In this document: positions 7,860 to 17,081 of the stretch, piece after piece
How the letters are laid out: every line of letters starts with the position of its first letter
How positions within the stretch are numbered: position 1 is the first letter of the stretch
DNA from: CBDCWT01 sp965223305
GTDB taxonomy: Bacteria; Planctomycetota; Planctomycetia; Pirellulales; Pirellulaceae
DNA length: 64,000 bases
Direction: 5' to 3'
Assembly (NCBI GenBank): GCA_965223305.1
Contig: CBDCWT010000036.1
Coordinates: forward strand, 207,299 to 271,298
Notes under the pieces: model-generated
Told to the model about the DNA's origin: nothing
Database searches by the model: none
What the model saw: only the letters and a program-made list of their open reading frames with translations
Position numbers and translations under genes: made by a program

Positions 7860-10800
7860 TTAGTCCACTTGGGGAGCAAAGCCACGTCGCATAGTGTTCT
7901 CGGTAATCGTCCTGGGAATCACGAACTGCAGCAAGTAGTCGGGACTTCCTGCCTTGCTACCGATGCCGGACATCTTGAAGCCCCCGAACGGCTGCCGTCC
8001 GACGAGAGCGCCGGTGATGGGTCGGTTCAAGTACAGATTTCCGACCGCCAACTCGCGTCGCGCTCGGTCCAGGTTCGCGGGGCTCCGCGAATAGATTCCG
8101 GCGGTCAGCGCGTAGTCGCTGCGGTTGGCGAACTCGAACGCTTCGTCCAAGTCGCGAGCGCGAATGACAGCCAACACAGGACCGAAAATCTCCTCCTGAG
8201 CAACCCGTGCGTCCGGAGCGACATCCGCGTAAATATGCGGACCGACAAAGTAGCCACGCTGCGACAAGGTTGAATCGACCTCAACCGCTAAGGCTTCACG
8301 CCCTTCTGTGCGGCCGATTTCGATGAACTCGTTGACTTTCTTCAGCGCCTCGCCGTCAATTACCGGTCCCACGTCTGTGGTTGCATACTCCGCCGGACCA
8401 ACCTCCAGTGTTCTCGCAGACTCTACGAGACGCTTGAGAAAGGCATCGTAGATCTCCTCCAAGACAATCGCACGGCTGCAGGCTGAACACTTCTGGCCTT
8501 GAAAACCGAATGCGCTCTTTACAACGCCTAGCACGGCTTCGTCGAGGTCCGCATCGCTGTCGACGATGATCGCGTTCTTGCCGCCCATTTCTGCGATCAC
8601 ACGTTTGACAATCGGCGCACCGCTCAACGAAACCTCAGCGGCGCGGGCGTTGATGTTCAATCCCACACTACGGGAGCCCGTAAAAGCCAGCAGGGCGACC
8701 TCCGGATGCTCGACCAGCGCGGCGCCGGCAACTTCTCCCCGGCCTGGCAAGTAGTTGACAACACCGGCGGGAAGATCGACTTGGGCGCAGATTCGGCTAA
8801 GCTGCGCGGCCACCACCGCCGCCTGTTCGGCCGGCTTCATGATCACCGTGTTGCCGGTGCTCAGCGCCGCCACAGTCATCCCGGTCAAAATGGCCAAGGG
8901 GAAATTCCAAGGGGCGATCACCCCGACCACACCGCGTGGGATGTATTCGAACCGATTCTCCTCACCCGGAACGTCGGCGCCCCGCGTCTGGGCCAGTTCC
9001 TCGGCTGCTGCTGCATAGAATTCGCAGAAGTCAATCGCCTCACAGACGTCGTTGGTCGCTTCTCTCCATCCCTTGCCACACTCGTACACCTCCCACGCCG
9101 CCAATTCAAAGAAGCGGTCGCGCATGACTTGAGCGACCTGCCGGATGTAGTCGCCTCTTTGCGCCGCTCCCAGCGCGCGCCAGGCAGGTAACGCCGCCTT
9201 AGCGCTGGACACTGCCGCCAGCACATCGTCCGGCCGGGCGAGCGAGAACTCGCCTACCACGCGCTCCCAGTGGGAGGGATCGACGCTCGACATCGTGTCA
9301 GGCGTTTCAATAGCTTGTCCGCCTACCCACAACGGGTACGTCTTGCCTAAGAGCGGCAGCACCTGTTGCAGCGCCTGCTCCATCGCCTCGCGATTTTCGG
9401 CTTTCGAAAAGTCGATCGGTGGGTGGTTGGCAAAGGTGGCCTCGAACTGGTCTCGTTCAGATGTGGTCATGGTCTCCTCGTCGATGCCCGTCCCGCCTGT
9501 GTGAGCGGCTAGGTCGCGATCGCGAACGCGCGTTTCTGGGTCGCCTGGAGCAGGACTGGCGAGCAGCTCTTCGAGATCGACTCCTTTCCCCAGTCCCGCC
9601 CGTAAGAAGGAGTCGTTGGAAGTGTTCTCAAGCAACCGCCGCACAAGATACGCCATGCCGGGAATCAACTCGCCATACGGCATATAGATTCGCAGGCGAT
9701 GTCCGAGCGACTGCAAAGCACTTTTTTCACGGTCCGCCATCCCATAAAGCATCTGAATCTCAAATCCGTTATGAGGCATTCCCAGCTTCCGTGCGACGGC
9801 GATCCCATGGGCCATCGAACGTAGATTGTGCGTCCCCAACGCAGGCCTCAAGTGCTCGTGATTGCGAAAAACGAAGCGGGTCGCCTGTTCGAAGTTGGCG
9901 TCGGATTGCCATTTCTGTTGAAAAACAGGAATCGGCCAGCCAAGCGAACGGGCGTGAATCACTTCATAGTCCCAATAAGCGCCCTTCACCAATCGCACCC
10001 AGACCGGCTTGCCGCGGCGGCGAGCCCAGTCGCGTAGCTGCTGCAGGTCGCGGGCGGCATCCTGCAAGTAGCACTGGATCACAATCCCCACGTCGCCAAA
10101 GTCCCGAAACTCCTCTTCCATCAACACCTGCTGGAAAATCCACAGCGTTAGGTCCTTCTTGGCGTATGACTCCATGTCGACATTGATGAATGCACCATGC
10201 TGGCGGGCTGTGCGCAGCAACTGGCGGAAACGTCCTCCGGCTCGTCGCATTGAGCCGTCTGGTTCGATCGCATCAAACTGAGAATCAAGCGCGGAGAGTT
10301 TGATCGACAGATTCAGCCGTGGGAGCGGTCCCAGCACGCCTTGATCGACGTTCTCTTGCTCCGGCCACTGACTCACGCGCGGGGCCAACTCTTCAATCAG
10401 TCGTTGATACGACTGGTGGAACCGTTCGGCTTCCCAGCGGCTGGCGACTGCTTCGCCCAAGATGTCGAGCGTGAACCCGCGTCCCTGCTCCCGCTCGCGG
10501 CGGGCTGCTTCCACCACCTCCTGAGTGTTCGTGCCCGCAATGAAACGCCGGGCGAGGTCCATGGCGCTCAGCCGCGCCGCGCGGGCCACCGCACCGCGCG
10601 TCACCGAGTTACGCTGGGCGACTCCCAGGGCTGCCGAGACCACACCCGGCAACCGATCTCGGACTTGTCCTAGATACTCGAACAGGTGGCTGCAGATCGC
10701 CTCGCTGTTGTGGAGCATCGGCAGGACATCTACAAAGCGAAACAGCTCGACCTTCACCGATTCTTCTTGCATCGCCCACTGCATGATGCGCTCGTCCCAC

Positions 10801-10934
10801 CAGCGCCGCTGGAGCATATGCCTGGTCGTTCGATGCTCGAAGAGATAGCGGCCGACCTCGGCAGTGGTGCGTTCGATCGCAGCGCGATCTGCGCTCGAAA
10901 AGTCGTCGACGTCGTTCCACAAGTCGAGCGTCAT
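7860..10934 (-). CDS. putA: Bifunctional proline dehydrogenase / L-glutamate gamma-semialdehyde dehydrogenase
   Basis: A 1,024-residue protein using the ATG at 10932-10934 (MTLDLWNDVDDF). The longer frame upstream lies inside the helicase gene and is not used. The N-terminal half is a FAD proline dehydrogenase barrel (NVDMESYAKKD, VWVRLVKGAYWDYEV, MAHGIAVARKLG, YGMADREKSALQSLGHR). The C-terminal half is an NAD aldehyde dehydrogenase (PWNFPLAILTGM, FTGSRSVGLNIN, MGGKNAIIVDSDADLDEA, catalytic Cys near residue 815 in GFQGQKCSACSR, EIFGPVLAVIR). It oxidises proline to glutamate in two steps in the cytoplasm. The N-terminal ribbon-helix-helix repressor domain of enterobacterial PutA is absent. The start overlaps the helicase stop as ATGA, which implies translational coupling. 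Confidence 0.97.
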   Translation of the reverse strand: MTLDLWNDVDDFSSADRAAIERTTAEVGRYLFEHRTTRHMLQRRWWDERIMQWAMQEESVKVELFRFVDVLPMLHNSEAICSHLFEYLGQVRDRLPGVVSAALGVAQRNSVTRGAVARAARLSAMDLARRFIAGTNTQEVVEAARREREQGRGFTLDILGEAVASRWEAERFHQSYQRLIEELAPRVSQWPEQENVDQGVLGPLPRLNLSIKLSALDSQFDAIEPDGSMRRAGGRFRQLLRTARQHGAFINVDMESYAKKDLTLWIFQQVLMEEEFRDFGDVGIVIQCYLQDAARDLQQLRDWARRRGKPVWVRLVKGAYWDYEVIHARSLGWPIPVFQQKWQSDANFEQATRFVFRNHEHLRPALGTHNLRSMAHGIAVARKLGMPHNGFEIQMLYGMADREKSALQSLGHRLRIYMPYGELIPGMAYLVRRLLENTSNDSFLRAGLGKGVDLEELLASPAPGDPETRVRDRDLAAHTGGTGIDEETMTTSERDQFEATFANHPPIDFSKAENREAMEQALQQVLPLLGKTYPLWVGGQAIETPDTMSSVDPSHWERVVGEFSLARPDDVLAAVSSAKAALPAWRALGAAQRGDYIRQVAQVMRDRFFELAAWEVYECGKGWREATNDVCEAIDFCEFYAAAAEELAQTRGADVPGEENRFEYIPRGVVGVIAPWNFPLAILTGMTVAALSTGNTVIMKPAEQAAVVAAQLSRICAQVDLPAGVVNYLPGRGEVAGAALVEHPEVALLAFTGSRSVGLNINARAAEVSLSGAPIVKRVIAEMGGKNAIIVDSDADLDEAVLGVVKSAFGFQGQKCSACSRAIVLEEIYDAFLKRLVESARTLEVGPAEYATTDVGPVIDGEALKKVNEFIEIGRTEGREALAVEVDSTLSQRGYFVGPHIYADVAPDARVAQEEIFGPVLAVIRARDLDEAFEFANRSDYALTAGIYSRSPANLDRARRELAVGNLYLNRPITGALVGRQPFGGFKMSGIGSKAGSPDYLLQFVIPRTITENTMRRGFAPQVD

Positions 10935-13900
10935 CGCGGTTTGGTCGCCTGGTGCCAGTCGGGTCGGCTGCGGCGGGGCCAGTGGGAGGTGTCCCCCGCT
11001 GCGGTCTCGCGGCCGGCCGGCCGGCTGGGGAGCTGTCTCCCGGTCTGCAGGGCGCGTCGCATTTCCTGTTGCTCGCCCTCGTCCAACGGTGCATAAAATT
11101 GGATCGTTCCCGAGATCCTGGCTGCCACCCACTGGCCTCCTTTTAGGATGAGGAGGTTGCGGTGATTAGCGGTCACCCGCGCACCACCGCCAACGATCCC
11201 CGCCAGGTTCAGCGGATCGGCAGCGGGCACCAACACCCATTCGCTTGCTTGCGTGTCGCGCTGCTGCCGCAGCTGTTCCACGACCGCGTCCTCGGCATAT
11301 TGCTCGCCTCCTACGTCTGCCACAAACCTCCCGCCCCGGATATCTCCCCGTAACTCCATGCGGCGAAACTCTCGCACCAGTATGTTCCAGCGGGGACAGG
11401 CCGATTCGCGTTCGAGCAGGTCACGGAACACGACGCCGTACCGCCGCAGCAAGAGCCTGCACCAATGCTGAATCGCCTCCGACTCGTCGGCCACCGAAAC
11501 TCCTTCGTCGACAAAACACGACCAGCGACCGGTCGCCGTGTTGCTCGTTACCGCTCGCTGTCTTCGGCGCCCCAGCCGCGCCAACGAACGCAGCGCGGCG
11601 AACGTATCGGACGTTGCCAGCCCCAGCGCGGCCAGCTCGCGCAACGCCTCCTCGACTTCGGACGGCAAGCGTGACGACATCGCAATCAGCTCTTGAACGA
11701 ATCGAGCACCGCGCTGATCTAACAATGCGTAGAGCTCCACGGCCGCCGACATGCCGGGAGAGGGGGCGACACGATCGGCCGGCAGCAGCCAACCGAGATT
11801 CGTCCGCAACAAGAGTGAAATGGGGGTTACCCGACTGAGCGTAGCACGGTTGGCCGTTTGCCCGTCGCCGCTGCGCGGTGGGCGAAGTCGTCCCCAGATG
11901 ACCTCACCTGACAGGAACAGCTGATCGAGCCATTCGGGGTCGTACTCCCGCACGCGCTGTCCGAGCACCGTTTCCCAGGCACCCGCCGGAAGATCGAAAC
12001 CTTGTAATGTCTGCACCGCTTCGAGCACACCGGAACGACCGGACCATTTCGCTGGCCCCGCGAGCCGGTGTCGGGCGACCAGAAATTTCAGATAGTCTGC
12101 TGCGGAAACCGGCTCGATTTGCCGTCGTAGCCGGTCGACAGTCAAGCGATGGATGCGGGCCAGTAGCCGTCGATCGCACCACTCGGTGCCGTTCGCTGCG
12201 GCCGCGGAAAACTCGCCGCGCAACACCGTCCCCTCGCTCTCCAAACACTCCAACGCCGCCTCAATCTGCGGCTGTCCAATCACCAGCTCGCGGGCCAGGT
12301 CGGCCGCGGTGACGGGACCGCGGCTTTCGAGCAGTCCTCGCAGGAGTTCGACTAGCGCCGCGCTTCGCTCCGGATGCCGATCCAATGACTCCGGCAGCTG
12401 AATCACTGGCTCGGCGCGGGCATCCGGAAAGATTGCCCGGATCACCGGCCAGCTTTCACTGGCCACCCACCATTTCCGCTCACCACCGTGAACCACCGTC
12501 GCGGCGCGGCCACAGCTCGCTAAGCTGTCGTACCACGTTTGCCAGTCGCCGGTTTGCACTGGCAGTACACCAAGGCTGCGGAGCGCGTCGTGCAGTTCGT
12601 CGGCGTCCCGCACGACCGGCCATGCTTCTTGACGAACTTGTTCGATCGCCGCTTCGTCCAGCCGACCGAGATCGCGCACCTCGGAGGGCGCGAGCGTCCG
12701 TCGGGTCTGAACCGCGCGGGCACGCCGCTCTTCGAGCGGTGCGTCGTCCAAGAAGGCATACGGGTTGGCGTTCAGCAACTCGTGGCTGAACGGAGACGGC
12801 TCGCGTGTCTCGCGCGCCAACAGCTGAACCTCTCCACGGTCGACGTCGGCCAGCATTGCCAACCAGCGGTCCACGTCCATCGCCTCGTGCAGGCAGTCGT
12901 ACATTGTTTGCTGCACCAGCGGATGAACGGGGATTTCGATGTCACCGTGGTGGTTCTCCAGACACCCGACCGTCTGTGGAAACGCCGAGGCCAGCAAGTC
13001 GTCCGACCGAAACCGCTGGATCGGAGGTGGGACTTTTTTCCCTGCCTGGTTGCGCAAGACTGCGAGCGCGCGAGTTACATTCCACCGCCAACGGACTTGG
13101 AACATCGGCGCGGCGAGCACGGCTTGTTCGAGCAGGTGCGTGGCGTTGTGCAGCCCGATCATCTTGAACAGAGCATCGATGGGAAAGCTGTGCTGCGGCC
13201 CGATTGACAGCAGGACACCGTTGTCGGTGGCCGCCGCTTGCAACTCGAAGTCGAAACTCCGACAAAACCTCTTTCGCAGCGCAAGGCCCCAAGCCCGGTT
13301 GATCCGCGCACCGAAGGGAGCGTGGATCACCAGTTGCATCCCACCCGATTCATCGAAGAACCGCTCGAAAACGACCTGGCGGTTGGTCGGTACCAGGCCG
13401 ATCGCAGCGACTTGGGCGGCCACATAGCGGGCCGCCTGCTCGGCCCCCCAGCTTGTCGTTCCGCAGTGCGCGACGAGCCACGCCACCGCTGCCGCCAGTG
13501 CCGCCGTATCTTCATTGTCCTGCGGCGCGTCTCTTGATGTTGCGCTTTTCGCCCCCGCGTGCGCGAGAGATGTCGGATTCGCCGCTTTTTCGGAACCCGA
13601 AGCGTCAGCGAGGGAGAGTTTGTGTGCCGACGCAGGTTGTTCCCTCGCTGACGCTTCGGGTTCCGATTGAGCCAAATGCGCAACTTCAATAGGCGCGTCC
13701 GCTCCTTCTTCCCCTGACGGCGACGGGGTCGTAGTGCTGTCGGTTTGCAGCCGGTGGGCGACTTCACGCCGGAGCTCAGATAGTTGGTCGCATAACTCAA
13801 CGGTGCGGCCAGGGGCTTCCCCGAACCAGAAGGGTATCGTGGGTGGAGCCCCCTGGGCGTCGATAACAGCCACTTCGTTCGCCCGCACTTGCAGGATCTG

Positions 13901-15568
13901 CCAAGAGGTGTTTCCCAACAAGAAGATGTCACCCGCCATACTCTCGATAGCAAAGTCCTCGTCGACCGTTCCCACGAACGTCTTGTCCGGTTCGGTAACG
14001 ACGCGATAGTCAGCAGTCTCCGGTATGGCTCCACCCGAAGTGATGGCCGTCAGGCGCGCGCTCCGGCGAGCCCGCAAACGGCCGTTGATTTGATCGTGGT
14101 GCAGATAAGCGCCCCGGCGGCTCGTTGGAGTGATCCCATCAGCCAGGATCTTGACGATGGCCGAGAAGTTCTCTCGCGTCAGGTTGCGGTACGGCCACGC
14201 CCGGCAGACAAACTCGTAGAGCTCGTCATCTTGCCAATCCTCACAGGCAACCGCCGCTACGATCTGTTGTGCGAGGATGTCTAGCGGCGCCGCAGGTATC
14301 TCGATCGAGTCCAGCTGACCTAGTTTGACGGCGTGGACCAGCGCCAAGCACTCCAGCAGCTCGTCGCGCGTCAGCGGGAACAGCCGGCCTTTGGGAATCG
14401 CGCCCAGGTTGTGACCCGAGCGTCCTACGCGCTGTAAGAACGTCGCGATCGAGCGAGGTGAACCGATTTGGCAGACCAAATCGATGTAGCCAATGTCAAT
14501 TCCCATCTCCAACGATGCTGTTGCCACAATGGCCTTTAGCTCGCCGGACTTGAGCTTCCGTTCCGCGGACAACCGAATCTCTCGCGAGAGGCTCCCGTGA
14601 TGGCTGGCCACAGCTCCTGCGCCCAAGAGCTCGGAGAGTCGCAGAGTCACCCGTTCCGCTAAGCGTCGTGTGTTGACAAAGATCAACGTGCTGCGATGGC
14701 TGCGCACCAAGTCAGTAATCTGTTCGTAGATTTCACCCCATTGTTCGTGCGTGCAGAGAGCGGCCAGCTCGCTCGGGGGGACCTCGATGGCGAGATCGAG
14801 TTGGCGGACATGACCGGAATCGACCACCACGACATCGTTGGCCTCGAGCTCCTGCGGCTTGTGTTGCTTCTGTTGGTACTGCACGCTGCCGCAGGCAGAA
14901 CCAACTAGGAAACGGGCGATTTCGTCGAGCGGCCGCTGGGTCGCCGAGAGACCGATACGAACCGGCCGCCGGATGGCCAGCTGCGCCAGCCGTTCCAGCG
15001 ACAACGACAGATGGGACCCGCGTTTGTCGCGCGCGACCGCGTGGATCTCGTCGACGATCACCGTGCGGACTCCGCGCAGCTGCTCTCGCGCCCGTTCAGA
15101 TGTCAGCAATAGGTACAGGGATTCCGGCGTGGTGACCAAGATGTGCGGCGGCCGGCGGAGCATGGCCTGCCGTTGAGCGGACGGCGTGTCACCGGTCCTC
15201 ACCGCGACGCGGAGCGGAGCCGGCGCTTCACCTGCTGCCAAAGCCAGGGAACAGATCTCCGAGAGCGGCTGTTGGAGATTCTTTTCAATGTCGTTGCTCA
15301 ACGCCTTCAACGGCGAGACATAGACTACCTGGATCCCATCGCTGAGCTCCCCGGCCAACCACTGCCGCCACAGGCGGTCGATGCAGACAAGAAAGGCGGC
15401 CAGCGTCTTCCCAGATCCGGTCGGCGCGGCAATCAGCGTATGGTGATTGGCAGCGATCGAAGGCCAGCCGAGCTGCTGCGCGTCGGTCGGGGCCTTAAAG
15501 CGACTGGCAAACCACTGGCCAATCAACGTGTGAAATTGTTCCATCCCCATTAGAAATCCGGGATACAT
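10931..15568 (-). CDS. lhr: Lhr-type large superfamily 2 helicase
   Basis: A 1,545-residue protein, the size of full-length E. coli Lhr. The helicase core shows Walker A APTGSGKT (48-55), DEIH (173-176), SAT (208-210), and motif VI QRVGRSGHN. Beyond it lie the winged-helix and Lhr C-terminal regions. Lhr proteins are 3'-5' DNA/RNA:DNA translocases in DNA repair, and the C-terminal part is linked in the family to glycosylase-like activity. The start is MYPGFLMGMEQF; MGMEQF six residues on is possible. Residues about 626-660 are encoded by a planctomycete palindromic repeat inserted in frame, inside a low-complexity linker (roughly 610-700) rich in S, A, E and P. The gene precedes putA and shares ATGA with it, an unexpected functional pairing. 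Confidence 0.93.
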   Translation of the reverse strand: MYPGFLMGMEQFHTLIGQWFASRFKAPTDAQQLGWPSIAANHHTLIAAPTGSGKTLAAFLVCIDRLWRQWLAGELSDGIQVVYVSPLKALSNDIEKNLQQPLSEICSLALAAGEAPAPLRVAVRTGDTPSAQRQAMLRRPPHILVTTPESLYLLLTSERAREQLRGVRTVIVDEIHAVARDKRGSHLSLSLERLAQLAIRRPVRIGLSATQRPLDEIARFLVGSACGSVQYQQKQHKPQELEANDVVVVDSGHVRQLDLAIEVPPSELAALCTHEQWGEIYEQITDLVRSHRSTLIFVNTRRLAERVTLRLSELLGAGAVASHHGSLSREIRLSAERKLKSGELKAIVATASLEMGIDIGYIDLVCQIGSPRSIATFLQRVGRSGHNLGAIPKGRLFPLTRDELLECLALVHAVKLGQLDSIEIPAAPLDILAQQIVAAVACEDWQDDELYEFVCRAWPYRNLTRENFSAIVKILADGITPTSRRGAYLHHDQINGRLRARRSARLTAITSGGAIPETADYRVVTEPDKTFVGTVDEDFAIESMAGDIFLLGNTSWQILQVRANEVAVIDAQGAPPTIPFWFGEAPGRTVELCDQLSELRREVAHRLQTDSTTTPSPSGEEGADAPIEVAHLAQSEPEASAREQPASAHKLSLADASGSEKAANPTSLAHAGAKSATSRDAPQDNEDTAALAAAVAWLVAHCGTTSWGAEQAARYVAAQVAAIGLVPTNRQVVFERFFDESGGMQLVIHAPFGARINRAWGLALRKRFCRSFDFELQAAATDNGVLLSIGPQHSFPIDALFKMIGLHNATHLLEQAVLAAPMFQVRWRWNVTRALAVLRNQAGKKVPPPIQRFRSDDLLASAFPQTVGCLENHHGDIEIPVHPLVQQTMYDCLHEAMDVDRWLAMLADVDRGEVQLLARETREPSPFSHELLNANPYAFLDDAPLEERRARAVQTRRTLAPSEVRDLGRLDEAAIEQVRQEAWPVVRDADELHDALRSLGVLPVQTGDWQTWYDSLASCGRAATVVHGGERKWWVASESWPVIRAIFPDARAEPVIQLPESLDRHPERSAALVELLRGLLESRGPVTAADLARELVIGQPQIEAALECLESEGTVLRGEFSAAAANGTEWCDRRLLARIHRLTVDRLRRQIEPVSAADYLKFLVARHRLAGPAKWSGRSGVLEAVQTLQGFDLPAGAWETVLGQRVREYDPEWLDQLFLSGEVIWGRLRPPRSGDGQTANRATLSRVTPISLLLRTNLGWLLPADRVAPSPGMSAAVELYALLDQRGARFVQELIAMSSRLPSEVEEALRELAALGLATSDTFAALRSLARLGRRRQRAVTSNTATGRWSCFVDEGVSVADESEAIQHWCRLLLRRYGVVFRDLLERESACPRWNILVREFRRMELRGDIRGGRFVADVGGEQYAEDAVVEQLRQQRDTQASEWVLVPAADPLNLAGIVGGGARVTANHRNLLILKGGQWVAARISGTIQFYAPLDEGEQQEMRRALQTGRQLPSRPAGRETAAGDTSHWPRRSRPDWHQATKPR
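13594..13689 (-). repeat. GAAGCGTCAGCGAGGGA palindromic repeat inside the lhr coding frame
   Basis: A perfect 20-bp inverted repeat, CCCGAAGCGTCAGCGAGGGA at 13594-13613 and its complement at 13641-13660, is followed by the family tail TTGCGCATTT-type sequence (13661-13689). The same unit occurs outside genes near 39510-39620, 42120-42440 and 53030-53235. Here it is translated within Lhr as a peptide containing SEPEASAREQ and LSLADASGSEK without breaking the frame. Confidence 0.85.
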
Positions 15569-15663
15569 CGAGCGGACGAGGTATCGAGTCGATTGTCATC
15601 TCCCCCAACAGGTGCCGTCAAGTCAGCGAGAAAGCACGGGCAGGGCGAGGGGTTAAGGGGTCG

Positions 15664-16074
15664 CAGCCGAATTCGCCAGAGCAGTAGCCGAACTCGCCAG
15701 AGTTTGGTCGCCGAACCAGAGTAGTAGCCGAACTCGCCAGAGTTTGGTCGCCGAACAACCGTGTAATCGATCGGGAGGGCGAGGCTCCTGCCGAGCCGAG
15801 AGTGCAAGCGGCGGGAGAGATGACGATTCTCTCGCCCGGCGTGACCGCCGCGCCGCTCCGGCGCTAGTGGAGCGGTTGTATTTGGCGCCGAGCGTCGGCC
15901 AGCACCTGCCGGAACGGCGCGGCAGGGAGTCCGACGCTCACGGATAGCTTCTTGCGCAGCTTGTTCCGGCCTACGGCTCTACAACATCAGCCGCTGGGCG
16001 TTAGCCCACGGTTCACCACCAACCGGATGCTAACGCATTCCGGCTGATTTGTAGCCGAACTCGCCAGAGTTTGG
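15664..16074. repeat. Intergenic repeats upstream of lhr, including GTAGCCGAACTCGCCAGAG units
   Basis: The 583-bp gap between lhr and the kinase gene has no convincing gene. It holds three copies of the 24-bp unit GTAGCCGAACTCGCCAGAG followed by TTTGG (15684-15707, 15724-15747, 16051-16074) and one decayed copy at 15663. It also holds a GGCGAGGCTCCTGCCGAGCC palindrome near 15779, and a unit of the type GCTAACGCATTCCGGCTGAT near 16029. The same 24-bp unit recurs near 55.0, 55.5, 58.6 and 58.9 kb. Confidence 0.8.
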
Positions 16075-16151
16075 CTTGATGCACTGCCGATTCGTCCAAA
16101 TTCTCGGGAATTCGGCCTACAAGAAATCCTTAACGGCGCAGGGCGTAGGGC

Positions 16152-17081
16152 CTAAGCAATCTGCCGGGCCAGTTCGACAGCGCCGCGTACGGCTTCCCTT
16201 ACGACGATGGAATCTGGTTTGGCCTGCCGCGCGGTCAGCTCGTCTTGCAGCATGCTGCGGATCTCCTCAGAACCTGTTAATAGGCCGCCGGTCAGCACCA
16301 GCGGAAACTCCTTTGGCAAGTCCAGCCGCCGCTTGGCCGCCAACACCATCTCGGCCAGCGCTGTCGCTGCTCGCTGGACGATCGACCGGGCAACCGCATC
16401 ACCCTCTTGCCACTGTTCTAGGACCATCGGCGCGAGCTCAGCCAAACGCCGGCGATCCATCTGAGGAGCGTGCAGGGGTGTGATTAGCTCGCGCGGTGCA
16501 TCGACCGAAAAGTGCGTCATGAAGCTCCTTAAGAGACATGTTTCCGGTCCCCGGCCGTCGGCAAACCTCATGGCCGCCGCCAGGCCGTCGACAACAATTC
16601 GATAGGCGCTCCCTTCGTCGCCGTAGCGATACCCCCAGCCACCCACCTTGGCGGTTGTTCCGGTGGAGTTCCGTCCCAGAGCGAAAGAACCGGTGCCGCC
16701 GATCAAGGCCACCCCCCAACCTAGTTTGGTGCAGGCCAGCAGCGGCTCGGCGTCATTCGAGAGGTGTAACTGTTCTGCAATGGAGTGTGCCTTGGCCCAG
16801 TTTGCGACTCGATCCGACTCGGCATGGCGGTCGGCCCCTGCGATGGCCAAGCATGCAGCGGCCACGGGTTGCGGCGGGATCCCGGCGTCGAGGAAAGCGG
16901 CTTCAATGGCCTGCTGGACCGCGGCTAGGGCGCCGGGAAAACCGACGGCCGAGGGGTTGGAGGGGCCGGCCCGACCCCGGCCCAGTACATCCTGATCTCG
17001 CGTGGGTTGGCGCAGCGCCAACCAGGCCAATGTTTTTGTGCCGCCGCCGTCCACACCAAGCACGAACTGCCGCGCATTCAT
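16152..17081 (-). CDS. BadF/BadG/BcrA-type sugar kinase, probable amino-sugar kinase
   Basis: A 309-residue ASKHA-fold kinase. The phosphate-1 motif is LGVDGGGTKT at residues 8-17. A second phosphate-binding stretch is WGVALIGGTGSFALGRN, and the C-terminal LVLTGGLLTGSEEI fits the adenosine motif. Relatives include N-acetylglucosamine kinases and MurNAc/GlcNAc kinases. The start codon overlaps the murQ stop (17078-17081, ATGA), so both are translated together. With murQ, the most likely substrate is N-acetylmuramic acid or GlcNAc entering the cell, phosphorylated at O6; this assignment rests on context. No membrane segment is seen. Confidence 0.82.
   Translation of the reverse strand: MNARQFVLGVDGGGTKTLAWLALRQPTRDQDVLGRGRAGPSNPSAVGFPGALAAVQQAIEAAFLDAGIPPQPVAAACLAIAGADRHAESDRVANWAKAHSIAEQLHLSNDAEPLLACTKLGWGVALIGGTGSFALGRNSTGTTAKVGGWGYRYGDEGSAYRIVVDGLAAAMRFADGRGPETCLLRSFMTHFSVDAPRELITPLHAPQMDRRRLAELAPMVLEQWQEGDAVARSIVQRAATALAEMVLAAKRRLDLPKEFPLVLTGGLLTGSEEIRSMLQDELTARQAKPDSIVVREAVRGAVELARQIA

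Noticed and set aside
10935..11132. N-terminal extension of PutA
   Set aside because: It lies within the lhr coding region and has low-complexity Arg/Pro/Gly composition; the ATG at 10934 fits the family start.
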